A DNA stretch of 5,691 bases from Spirochaetota bacterium (GTDB lineage: Bacteria; Spirochaetota; UBA12135; COTS27). The position numbers were made by a program, and so were the translations under genes. This document shows, in pieces, positions 1 through 4,970 of this stretch. Position 1 is the stretch's first letter. Every line of letters starts with the position of its first letter. The DNA lies in NCBI GenBank assembly GCA_030621685.1, contig JAUXHF010000136.1:1-5691 (forward strand), written 5' to 3'. The notes under the pieces are model-generated. The model was not told the origin of the DNA. It searched no databases and saw nothing but the letters and a program-made list of their open reading frames with translations.

Positions 1-386
1 CAACGAAATACCTTATTTTTATCCATCATCTCTTTACAATGTTTCGTATACTCTGTTTCGCTTAAGGCTGTTTTAAGAAATTCAGGCACAGCAAAATTTT
101 CTTCTTTGGCATATAAAAAATCCAAGTCCACGTTCTTTTTCTTGGGGTTTTTTGCTTCGTCCTTAGAAATATCATCGCGGCTAAAAACAGCCTGACGCAT
201 CAGCGTATAGTCTAGGCCATCCTCCAGTAATCTCTTCGATTGGCCATACAATTGACCATCTGCCTTGGCTGTATTTTCAAGAGTATTTTTATCCATGCCC
301 ATGCCCATGCCGATAGCTTTGTACATGGCCATAGCCTCATCGGCGCTGCTGCCTATATGTCTTTGTGAAAATTCTTTATTGTTCAT
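1..386 (-). CDS. gcvP: Glycine dehydrogenase (decarboxylating), P protein, N-terminal part (cut by left edge)
   Basis: P protein is the PLP-dependent enzyme of the glycine cleavage system; it decarboxylates glycine and passes the aminomethyl group to lipoylated GcvH in the cytoplasm. Only 128 residues are visible. Two family landmarks identify it: FSQRHIGSSADEA with a following AIG (residues 6-26), matching the 'F..RHIGP' start of single-chain P proteins, and ALSETEY...KNKVFR (107-128), matching the segment before the family's SYIGMGY motif. The PLP-binding domain lies outside the window. The ATG at 386 is preceded by a good Shine-Dalgarno (TTTAAGG, about 6-9 bases upstream). Oddity: the two landmarks are about 115 residues apart, against about 63 in E. 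coli GcvP, and the spacer is charged and lysine-rich (EAKNPKKKN near 77-85). A Met-Gly run at 27-31 comes from a hexamer repeat. It lies downstream of gcvT on the same strand. The landmarks fit the single-chain enzyme rather than a GcvPA subunit. Confidence 0.85.
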   Translation of the reverse strand, partial: MNNKEFSQRHIGSSADEAMAMYKAIGMGMGMDKNTLENTAKADGQLYGQSKRLLEDGLDYTLMRQAVFSRDDISKDEAKNPKKKNVDLDFLYAKEENFAVPEFLKTALSETEYTKHCKEMMDKNKVFR

Positions 387-483
387 GGCTTACCTTAAAC
401 TTTTTTTAATAAAATATTGTTACTATTTTTAATCGAAGCTCCCGTATCTCCATCATCTTCTGCCACCTACTCAAACAAGTGTT

Positions 484-512
484 AAAAAAAGACAAGCGGT
501 CGCCGGTCGCTT
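484..512 (-). terminator. Probable Rho-independent terminator after gcvT
   Basis: On the minus strand, 11 bases past the gcvT stop, the stem AAGCG (512-508) pairs with CGCTT (498-494) around a 9-base loop. It is followed by GTC and then seven Ts (490-484). The 5-bp stem is short, so termination may be partial. It sits in the 136-bp gap between gcvT and gcvP and could separate or attenuate their transcription. No convincing promoter for gcvP is visible in the remaining AT-rich stretch (387-483), which holds the gcvP ribosome binding site and nothing else I can name. Confidence 0.4.
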
Positions 513-522
513 TACTGGCTAC

Positions 523-1659
523 TTATAAAAAAGAGCTAGGGCCAATTTCGGCTGCCACAAATTTATTATGTAGTTTTGCGTACACTTTTATCGCTTCCTT
601 GCCAGCTTCTTCACTGGCTAAAAATTCTGTGTTCAAGAAGGCCATCGCTATAGGCGCTTTAAGACTAGGAGACCAGCTGCCGCTACTTACCATGCCAATA
701 CTCTCACTCTCATCCTCACTTTGCGCAGCATCATGCTTATACAGCAAGGCGCCCTCTCGTGCTGGGACTTTCCCCTGTAGGCGAAGGCCAAAAAGTTTTC
801 TTTGAAGGCCCGTTTCCAATTGCTTGAGCAAGGCTTCCTTGCCAATAAAATTTTCTTGTTTTTTAAATTTTACCGTCCAGCGTAATCCAGCTTCTAAAGG
901 TGTTATTTTTTCTGAAATATCTTGGCCATAAAGCATATATCCTTTTTCTAAGCGCAAGGTATTACGAGCGCCTAGCCCGCAAGGCAAGGCGCCCATCTTT
1001 ATGGCCTGCTTAAAAAAAAGATTGGCTCGCTCTTTGCCCTCATCGCCGCTTATGTCTATGAGAGCTTCTATGCCCGCCTCTCCGGTATAGCCCGTTCGGC
1101 TCACAAAAATATTCGCTCCAGCAAACATGACATGGCCAAAAGAAAATGGCGGCCCTGGCCGATACTCTGGAAGAAGCTGCCCAAGCAATTCATCGGCATG
1201 TTTTCCTTGCAGGGCTAACAAGGCATATTTATCACTCTCGTTGCTCACCCGCAAATCTGTGTCCCCGAAATTTTTTGCTAAGAATGTTTTCACCCAGTTA
1301 AAATCTTTTTCTTCATTGGCCGCATTCACAACCAGCAGCACCTCGTCATCGGCTAGCGGAAAAGCAATAATATCATCCACGCATCCCCCGTGTTCATAGA
1401 GCATGGGGGAATACACGCCTAGGCCCAAAGAAGCTTCTTTCAAGCGATTGCTTATCAGCTTGTTCACCGCCGAGATGGCCTGTTTCCCACGAATCAAAAG
1501 CTCGCCCATATGCGATACATCGAAGATACCTACCGCTTCACGAACGGCGGCATGTTCTTTCAGTAAAGAGCTATATTGCAGTGGCATTTCATAGCCGGCA
1601 AAAGTCACCATCTTGCCAGAAAATTTTTTATGTAGTTCATAGAGTGCTGTTGTTTTCAT
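523..1659 (-). CDS. gcvT: Aminomethyltransferase, glycine cleavage system T protein
   Basis: GcvT moves the methylene group from the aminomethyl-lipoyl arm of GcvH to tetrahydrofolate, giving 5,10-methylene-THF and ammonia; it is cytoplasmic. The 378-residue length is near the family norm (about 360-375). Visible family motifs in order: GIFDVSHMGE (44-53), VDDIIAF (94-100; one of the aspartates is the likely counterpart of the folate-contacting Asp101 of E. coli), SRTGYTGEAGIE (187-198), GLGARNTLRLEKG with LYGQDI (228-248), TPLEAGLRW (253-261), and the C-terminal barrel sequence IGMVSSGSWSPSL (321-333). A short acidic stretch, AAQSEDESES (311-320), looks like a small surface-loop insertion. 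The usual ARDTLR reads ARNTLR here. The start ATG at 1659 has a clear Shine-Dalgarno (AAGAGGAAAAG) directly upstream. It is 73 bp downstream of the M50 gene and 136 bp upstream of gcvP. No gcvH lies beside it, unlike the common gcvT-gcvH-gcvP order. Confidence 0.96.
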   Translation of the reverse strand: MKTTALYELHKKFSGKMVTFAGYEMPLQYSSLLKEHAAVREAVGIFDVSHMGELLIRGKQAISAVNKLISNRLKEASLGLGVYSPMLYEHGGCVDDIIAFPLADDEVLLVVNAANEEKDFNWVKTFLAKNFGDTDLRVSNESDKYALLALQGKHADELLGQLLPEYRPGPPFSFGHVMFAGANIFVSRTGYTGEAGIEALIDISGDEGKERANLFFKQAIKMGALPCGLGARNTLRLEKGYMLYGQDISEKITPLEAGLRWTVKFKKQENFIGKEALLKQLETGLQRKLFGLRLQGKVPAREGALLYKHDAAQSEDESESIGMVSSGSWSPSLKAPIAMAFLNTEFLASEEAGKEAIKVYAKLHNKFVAAEIGPSSFL

Positions 1660-1732
1660 CTTTTCCTCTTAGCTATATTCATATGTTTTTTTGCCTATTT
1701 AATTCTTGCCGCCATGCTTTTTATGAAAACTC

Positions 1733-2392
1733 TTATATGCTACGCATAAAGCTAAGGCCATCTAAAAGAGGACTGCTTTGAAAGAGTAGATACACGAGAA
1801 AAATACTGCTCAGCGCATACATATTAACGATAACCGTGAACGAGATCATCAGCTGGCTCCTATTAATATCGCTGGTTTCTTTCAAGAGCAATTTTATATT
1901 ATAAAAACTAGTAGATGTAAGAAGCATACCACTCAAAAAAAAAAAGACAAGGAAATCTTTATGTTCTCCATGATAGTAGCGGAAATATATAAGCAAAGCA
2001 TAATGAAGGGTAAGAAGACAGCTTAGATCTAAGGGCAAGAGATACGGGGCTAAGCGAATGAACACATTCGATTTATCTGATTGCACGTAGCCGCTTTCTT
2101 TTCCTATCTTAAAAGCAAAAATCTGGGCAGAAAAAACAATGGCTGTGCTGGCATGCGCTAGCTCGTGAAAAAAAATATACAGACGCTGTAGCAAGCTGGT
2201 GTAGTTAATGAGAAGAATGCCTGCGCCTATGCCTATACAAAAAAAAAGCACTTTTAGCCCCTCAAATTCAATTTTCCTAAGCAAGCCTATCATCGCCCAA
2301 ACGAAGAATGGGGTAATCAGCAAAAAAAGCAAGGTAACTATGAAGCTTAGTAGCTCGGGGCTGCTGCTCGGTTCAGAGTTATTTTCGCTCAT
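1733..2392 (-). CDS. Integral membrane zinc metallopeptidase, M50 (M50B-like) family
   Basis: This 219-residue polytopic membrane protein carries the zinc protease motif HELAH (76-80) in a hydrophobic segment, with His76 and His80 as likely metal ligands and Glu77 as catalytic base. About 35 residues later, RLAPYLLPL (113-121) matches the 'LAPY..P' segment of M50B-like proteins (PF13398 type). TSDIN (173-177) is placed where a third, aspartate zinc ligand would be expected. Hydrophobic segments lie near 14-38, 46-66, 70-92, 112-137, 147-169 and 181-205, so about six membrane spans. The substrate is unknown; site-2-type proteases cut membrane-anchored regulators, but this family is poorly characterised and a cleavage role here is inferred. 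The ATG at 2392 follows an AAGGAAAAAGA Shine-Dalgarno with 7-base spacing. The gene lies 112 bp downstream of the TPR lipoprotein gene. That gap contains a second copy of this gene's codons for roughly residues 20-40. Confidence 0.75.
   Translation of the reverse strand: MSENNSEPSSSPELLSFIVTLLFLLITPFFVWAMIGLLRKIEFEGLKVLFFCIGIGAGILLINYTSLLQRLYIFFHELAHASTAIVFSAQIFAFKIGKESGYVQSDKSNVFIRLAPYLLPLDLSCLLTLHYALLIYFRYYHGEHKDFLVFFFLSGMLLTSTSFYNIKLLLKETSDINRSQLMISFTVIVNMYALSSIFLVYLLFQSSPLLDGLSFMRSI
2273..2334 (-). repeat. Direct repeat copy A, inside the M50 peptidase coding region
   Basis: This 62-bp segment encodes roughly residues 20-40 of the M50 peptidase (first membrane span, ending GLLRK). It is repeated in the same orientation at 2409-2477, 136 bp away. 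Without the 7-base insertion in the other copy, 60 of 62 bases match; the differences are at 2294 and 2312. Both fall at third codon positions and are silent (GCG/GCT for Ala, ACC/ACT for Thr). This copy is in frame in an intact gene, so it is taken as the parent or functional one. Confidence 0.9.
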
Positions 2393-2408
2393 TCTTTTTC
2401 CTTAAATA

Positions 2409-2477
2409 TTTCCTAAGCAAGCCTATCATAGCCCAAACGAAGAATGGAGTAATCAGCAAACAGCAAAAAAAGCAAGG
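2409..2477 (-). pseudogene. Direct repeat copy B: out-of-context fragment of the M50 peptidase 5' coding region
   Basis: This is a second copy of 2273-2334, lying between the TPR gene stop and the M50 ribosome binding site. It has a 7-base insertion (CAGCAAA duplicated next to itself at 2454-2467) that breaks the M50 reading frame. Downstream of that insertion it still reads LLITPFFVWAMIGLLRK in one frame, which then ends at a stop overlapping the start of the M50 gene. It has no start codon or ribosome binding site of its own, and the frame upstream runs back only to the TPR stop codon. It is most simply a leftover of a partial or tandem duplication of the M50 gene. The copy ends a few bases before the intact gene's Shine-Dalgarno. 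Confidence 0.7.
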
Positions 2478-2504
2478 AGTGCGGAGCTTTGTCTTAGCTA
2501 AGGT

Positions 2505-2957
2505 CTACAATTCTGTAGCTAATTTTTTCGGCTTTGCTTTTAACGTGATAGCTATTTTTTCTATTTGATCAAGCGCCAGAGTATTTATAGTAAAGTCATT
2601 GGACTTCGTAAGCGCTAATTCAAAAAATTCAAGAGCCTTCTTCTTACGTCCTCGTTTTTTTTCACAAAAACCAATTTCATAATATGCCCATGCTACATGC
2701 CTACGATGTCGGCTGTTTTCAGTATCGCTGTAGCCCTCTATTATCTTCTCATAGAAGAAAATAGCCCTCGTATATTGCCTGCGGCTGTAATAAACTTGAG
2801 CAATAAAATTATAATACTCTATGCTGCCCGGCTCCAGCAAATTCTTAAGGTTCTCATCCTCTTTAACAAAATAATATTTGCAACTAAACAAAGTAAAGGG
2901 CAGCATAATAAGCAAGCCCATTAACAAAATGATTTGACAAATTTTTTTCCTATTCAT
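2505..2957 (-). CDS. Small TPR-repeat lipoprotein
   Basis: This 150-residue protein has a classic lipoprotein leader: MNRKK, a hydrophobic stretch (about 8-24), then LFSC with Cys26 as the predicted lipidated residue. The mature part holds two tetratricopeptide repeats, near 47-79 (IAQVYYSRRQYTRAIFFYEK) and 88-121 (AYYEIGFCEKKRGRKKKALE), plus a third partial helix to about 139. The C-terminus is basic. TPR proteins act as protein-protein interaction scaffolds; the partner is not known, and no specific family was recognised. The protein is expected at the periplasmic face of a membrane. Its ATG overlaps the stop of the upstream deaminase gene (ATGA, 2954-2957) and has only a weak ribosome binding site, so translation is probably coupled to that gene. 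The relaxed lipobox (Phe at -2, Ser at -1) would be compatible with spirochaetes. Confidence 0.8.
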   Translation of the reverse strand: MNRKKICQIILLMGLLIMLPFTLFSCKYYFVKEDENLKNLLEPGSIEYYNFIAQVYYSRRQYTRAIFFYEKIIEGYSDTENSRHRRHVAWAYYEIGFCEKKRGRKKKALEFFELALTKSNDFTINTLALDQIEKIAITLKAKPKKLATEL

Positions 2958-3424
2958 TTTTTAGCACTTTTATTTTCTTGAATTCCTGCTTTTTCTATTT
3001 GAATTCTTGTTAGTTTTATTTTACATTTACGCAGAAGTTTTAGTCCTTTCTTATTTTTGTACGGCTCGTCATAGAATACATGGCTTATTCCTGTTTGAGC
3101 AATGAGCTTAGAACATTCAATGCAAGGAGTCGCCGTAACAAAAAGATGCGCGCCCTCCACAGCCTGCCCATATTTTGCCAATTTTGAGATGGCATTAGTT
3201 TCAGCATGATACACATGCTCATAAGTTTTGCCGTCCTTACCTTCGCATTTGTTTTCCCAACCCGGAGGTGTGCCGTTATAGCCAATGGATACAATCCGTT
3301 CCCCTTTTACCACAAGGCAGCCAACCTGCCGTCTTTTGCAATAGGAAAGACCAGCGTATAAGTGTGCCGCTTGCATATGAAGTCGCTGTATTTTGCTAGC
3401 GGCTTTTTTGTCAGGTTTTTTCAT
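2954..3424 (-). CDS. Deoxycytidylate (dCMP) deaminase family protein
   Basis: The likely reaction is dCMP to dUMP with release of ammonia, supplying dUMP to thymidylate synthase; it is cytoplasmic. The zinc-dependent cytidine/deoxycytidylate deaminase signature is complete: HAE at 73-75 (His73 zinc ligand, Glu75 proton shuttle) and PCIEC at 100-104 (Cys101 and Cys104 zinc ligands). Other family features are the SYCKRRQVGCLVVK segment (27-40), IGYNGTPPGWENKCEG (47-62), and HVFYDEPYKNKKGL near 115-128. The length of 156 residues fits dCMP deaminases, and the IGYNGTP..W motif favours dCMP over tRNA adenosine deaminase. The ATG at 3424 is used because it opens the frame, but no Shine-Dalgarno is visible (a T-run and AGTAGCATGC precede it). 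Met17 is a possible alternative start, also without a clear site. It lies 27 bp after fba and overlaps the TPR gene by 4 bp. The substrate is inferred from family resemblance only. Confidence 0.85.
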   Translation of the reverse strand: MKKPDKKAASKIQRLHMQAAHLYAGLSYCKRRQVGCLVVKGERIVSIGYNGTPPGWENKCEGKDGKTYEHVYHAETNAISKLAKYGQAVEGAHLFVTATPCIECSKLIAQTGISHVFYDEPYKNKKGLKLLRKCKIKLTRIQIEKAGIQENKSAKK

Positions 3425-3451
3425 GCATGCTACTAAAAAAAAACAATTTGT

Positions 3452-4489
3452 TTAGCCCAATAAGGTTTTTCCTTGAGAGCACAGCTCTGTGCAAGCCTGC
3501 TTCACACGTTCCTTCATAGCCAGTTCAGCCTTTTTCAAATACCCCCTAGGGTCATACTGTTTTTTCACACCAACTTCTCCATCGATTTTCAAGACTCCGC
3601 TATAGTTTTTAAAAAAATGATCGGCAACAGACCGCGTAAAAGCATACTGCATATCGGTATCGATATTCATTTTCACTACGCCATAGTCTAGCGTCTCATG
3701 AATTTCATCTAGCCTTGAACCCGAGCCTCCATGGAAAACCAATTTAAAAATATTTTCTGCGCCATGCTGCTTAGCAAGCGCCGCTTGGCCTTCTCTCAAA
3801 ATACTAGGCCTAAGTTTTACTAAACCGCTTTTATACACGCCATGCACATTACCAAAACATGCTGCCAGCATATATTCTCCTTTTTCGCCAAGACCCAGCC
3901 TTTGGGCAACATACAACATGTCTTCACTTGTTGTATAAAGTTTAGCGTCTTTTTCAGCCTTCACCCCATCTTCTTCTCCGCCAACAACGCCCACTTCAAT
4001 TTCTAAAATAATATCAAGGCTAGCACATTCCTCAAGTAGCGGAAGGGCCACCTCAAGATTTTTCTGCAAACTTAACGTAGAGCCATCAAACATATGCGAG
4101 CCAAAGAGATTTTTTTCGCCTCGGGCCCGCCGCCGCTTTGTTTCTGCTAGCAAAGGTTTTATAAAAGTATCAAGAGAGTCCACTAAACAATGATCGGTAT
4201 GCAAGGCCACCAAAACATCGTAATGTTCGGCGCAGCGATGCGTATATTCGGCTAAAGCAAGCGCCCCATGAAAAAGAGCCTCTGGCCTTTGACTAAGCAT
4301 GGCTCCCGCAGCAAATTTAGCCCCGCCCAACGAAACTTGGATAATCCCATCCGAGCGGCTTTCCGCTAACCCCGACAGCGCGGCTTGTATCGTTGTCATG
4401 TTGAAAACATTGATAGCCGGATAAGCATATTTCCCTTTAAGCGCAGCGTCCAACATGTTTTTATATTCTTTAAAAGTAGCTATGGGCAT
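3452..4489 (-). CDS. fba: Class II (type A) fructose-bisphosphate aldolase
   Basis: This zinc-dependent TIM-barrel enzyme of glycolysis and gluconeogenesis interconverts fructose 1,6-bisphosphate with DHAP and glyceraldehyde 3-phosphate. The 345 residues match the full family length, with strong end-to-end resemblance to the actinobacterial-type class IIA enzyme as recalled. Visible motifs: PAINVFN (24-30), VALHTDHC (94-101; Asp99 catalytic, His100 zinc ligand), SHMFDGS (131-137), ILEIEVGVVGGEEDG (161-175), FGNVHGVYK (212-220; His216 zinc ligand), VFHGGSGS (251-258; His253 zinc ligand, phosphate-binding Gly/Ser loop), VVKMNIDTDMQYAF (271-284) and GEVGVKKQYDPR (304-315). No key residue is missing. 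The ATG at 4489 starts MPIATF, the same start as related enzymes; the ribosome binding site is weak (GCGAG about 8-12 bases upstream). It is the first gene of the leftward cluster and is read from the intergenic region shared with flgI. Confidence 0.97.
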   Translation of the reverse strand: MPIATFKEYKNMLDAALKGKYAYPAINVFNMTTIQAALSGLAESRSDGIIQVSLGGAKFAAGAMLSQRPEALFHGALALAEYTHRCAEHYDVLVALHTDHCLVDSLDTFIKPLLAETKRRRARGEKNLFGSHMFDGSTLSLQKNLEVALPLLEECASLDIILEIEVGVVGGEEDGVKAEKDAKLYTTSEDMLYVAQRLGLGEKGEYMLAACFGNVHGVYKSGLVKLRPSILREGQAALAKQHGAENIFKLVFHGGSGSRLDEIHETLDYGVVKMNIDTDMQYAFTRSVADHFFKNYSGVLKIDGEVGVKKQYDPRGYLKKAELAMKERVKQACTELCSQGKTLLG

Positions 4490-4550
4490 GGGAAACTCGC
4501 TTAGAAATTCGCTTATCTTCTTGTTTTTATTCTTTATTTAGTATCTTGTT

Positions 4551-4568
4551 TGCTTTTTACAAAAAGCA
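4551..4568. promoter_or_regulatory. Perfect dyad in the fba leader
   Basis: TGCTTTTT (4551-4558) and AAAAAGCA (4561-4568) form a perfect 8-bp inverted repeat around two bases. It lies between the proposed fba -10 box and the fba start codon, about 62-79 bp upstream of the ATG, so it would be in the fba 5' leader. It could be an operator for a dimeric regulator or a small RNA hairpin. It is not followed by a T-run on the fba strand, so it does not look like a terminator. Function is unknown. Confidence 0.4.
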
Positions 4569-4589
4569 TTCGTAATCATTGGTTCTTTA

Positions 4590-4598
4590 ATTATATCA
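4590..4598 (-). promoter_or_regulatory. Candidate extended -10 promoter for fba and the downstream cluster
   Basis: On the minus strand 4598-4590 reads TGATATAAT, an extended -10 (TGn) joined to a perfect TATAAT box (4595-4590). No good -35 hexamer is seen 16-18 bases upstream, which is acceptable for an extended -10 promoter. Transcription would start near 4583, leaving a leader of roughly 94 bases before the fba ATG at 4489. A perfect palindrome sits just upstream at 4601-4610. Confidence 0.45.
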
Positions 4599-4600
4599 TA

Positions 4601-4610
4601 GCAGGCCTGC
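4601..4610. promoter_or_regulatory. 10-bp perfect palindrome just upstream of the fba -10
   Basis: GCAGGCCTGC is its own reverse complement and is GC-rich in an AT-rich setting. It falls 3 bp upstream of the extended -10 element on the fba strand, inside the spacer where RNA polymerase would bind. It could therefore be a repressor site, though a 10-bp palindrome can also occur by chance. Confidence 0.3.
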
Positions 4611-4650
4611 ATGAAGCCTAAATATATCTCTATAAGTAGCTAAGTAGCCT

Positions 4651-4722
4651 GAAAATTAGCTTGAGAATCAGCCCGGAAATTAGCCCGAAAATCAGCTTGA
4701 AAATTAGCTTGAGAATTTCTTA
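4651..4722. repeat. 12-bp tandem repeat array (six units, the last degenerate)
   Basis: Units start at 4651, 4663, 4675, 4687, 4699 and 4711. The consensus is GAAAATTAGCTT with variation at a few positions (A/G at 2-3, T/C at 7, TT/CC at the end). The first and fifth units are identical, and the sixth diverges in its second half. The period is a multiple of three, so some frames stay open through the array. On the minus strand one frame reads repeated Gln/Arg-Ala-Asn/Asp-Phe. It lies about 55 bp upstream of the proposed fba -10 and is probably an intergenic slippage product. A binding-site array cannot be excluded. Confidence 0.85.
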
Positions 4723-4736
4723 GCAAGCCTAGCGCT

Positions 4737-4754
4737 AAAAGAAGCAAAAGAAGC
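4737..4754. repeat. 9-bp exact tandem duplication
   Basis: AAAAGAAGC occurs twice in immediate succession (4737-4745, 4746-4754) and is followed by AAAAAT. It lies 14 bp beyond the 12-bp array and adds to the slippage-prone character of this region. Confidence 0.8.
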
Positions 4755-4784
4755 AAAAATTTACTCTACCATCTTCGCATTTCC

Positions 4785-4818
4785 CCGTCAATAAAAAGAC
4801 GGAAGTTTCCGGCTTTTT
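4785..4818 (+). other. Two overlapping small hairpins followed by a T-run
   Basis: CCGTC (4785-4789) can pair with GACGG (4798-4802). CGGA (4800-4803) can pair with TCCG (4808-4811), followed by GCTTTTTT. The two stems share bases, so they exclude each other, which resembles a weak terminator/antiterminator pair read in the flgI direction. The stems are only 4-5 bp, no upstream plus-strand transcript is evident, and flgI has a better promoter downstream, so a regulatory role is doubtful. Confidence 0.2.
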
Positions 4819-4903
4819 TCGAATAGCAGGCAGGCATTCCAGCTAAAGAATCCTACAGCTATTTTATAAAAATTACTTTTCTAAACTTTCTGTAGCCAGC
4901 AGG

Positions 4904-4929
4904 CTTGCCCCAACTGCTTGCCACAACTG
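4904..4929. repeat. 13-bp tandem duplication overlapping the flgI promoter
   Basis: CTTGCCCCAACTG (4904-4916) is followed directly by CTTGCCACAACTG (4917-4929), with one mismatch in 13. The second unit supplies the proposed -35 element TTGCCA of flgI. The first unit carries the similar TTGCCC, but at the wrong distance from the -10. Confidence 0.85.
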
Positions 4930-4945
4930 CATACATACATATATT
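4918..4945 (+). promoter_or_regulatory. Candidate sigma70-type promoter for flgI
   Basis: TTGCCA (4918-4923, 5 of 6 matches to the -35 consensus) is separated by 16 bases from TATATT (4940-4945, 5 of 6 matches to the -10 consensus). Transcription would begin near 4951-4953, leaving a leader of about 20 bases before the flgI ATG at 4971. This resembles a housekeeping promoter rather than a sigma28 (TAAA-N15-GCCGATAA) flagellar promoter. Confidence 0.5.
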
Positions 4946-4970
4946 TGATAGTTACCCTCAGTTAGAGATC

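Noticed and set aside
387..522. Remnant gcvH or a glycine riboswitch
   Set aside because: No lipoyl-domain sequence is seen in any frame, and the paired glycine aptamer core sequences are not recognisable in this short AT-rich gap.
479..805. Plus-strand open frame of 108 codons opposite gcvT
   Set aside because: It lies antisense to the well-supported gcvT coding region and the gap after it, has no family motif, and no credible ribosome binding site. The same holds for the smaller plus-strand frames at 1127-1399, 1403-1594 and 1581-1781.
2393..2507. N-terminal extension of the M50 protein through repeat copy B
   Set aside because: The frame of copy B ends in a stop overlapping the M50 start and has no start codon upstream before the TPR stop. 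The M50 ATG at 2392 has its own good ribosome binding site.
3085..3294. Second minus-strand frame inside the dCMP deaminase gene
   Set aside because: It lies entirely inside the deaminase coding region in another frame, and the deaminase frame carries the complete zinc-binding signature.
3441..3453. AT-only-type inverted repeat AAACAA-N-TTGTTT at the end of fba with an adjacent T-run (terminator)
   Set aside because: The arms have one G/C pair and a 1-base loop, so a stable RNA hairpin is unlikely. It overlaps the fba stop codon, and the next gene starts only 27 bp away with no promoter of its own.
4651..4722. CRISPR array
   Set aside because: The units are 12 bp and directly abutting, without spacers, and no cas genes are nearby.
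4637..4723. Plus-strand frame through the 12-bp array reading repeated Lys/Arg/Glu-Ile-Ser-Leu/Pro
   Set aside because: It is open for only about 27 codons between two stops and has no ATG or ribosome binding site. The periodic peptide is a by-product of the DNA repeat.
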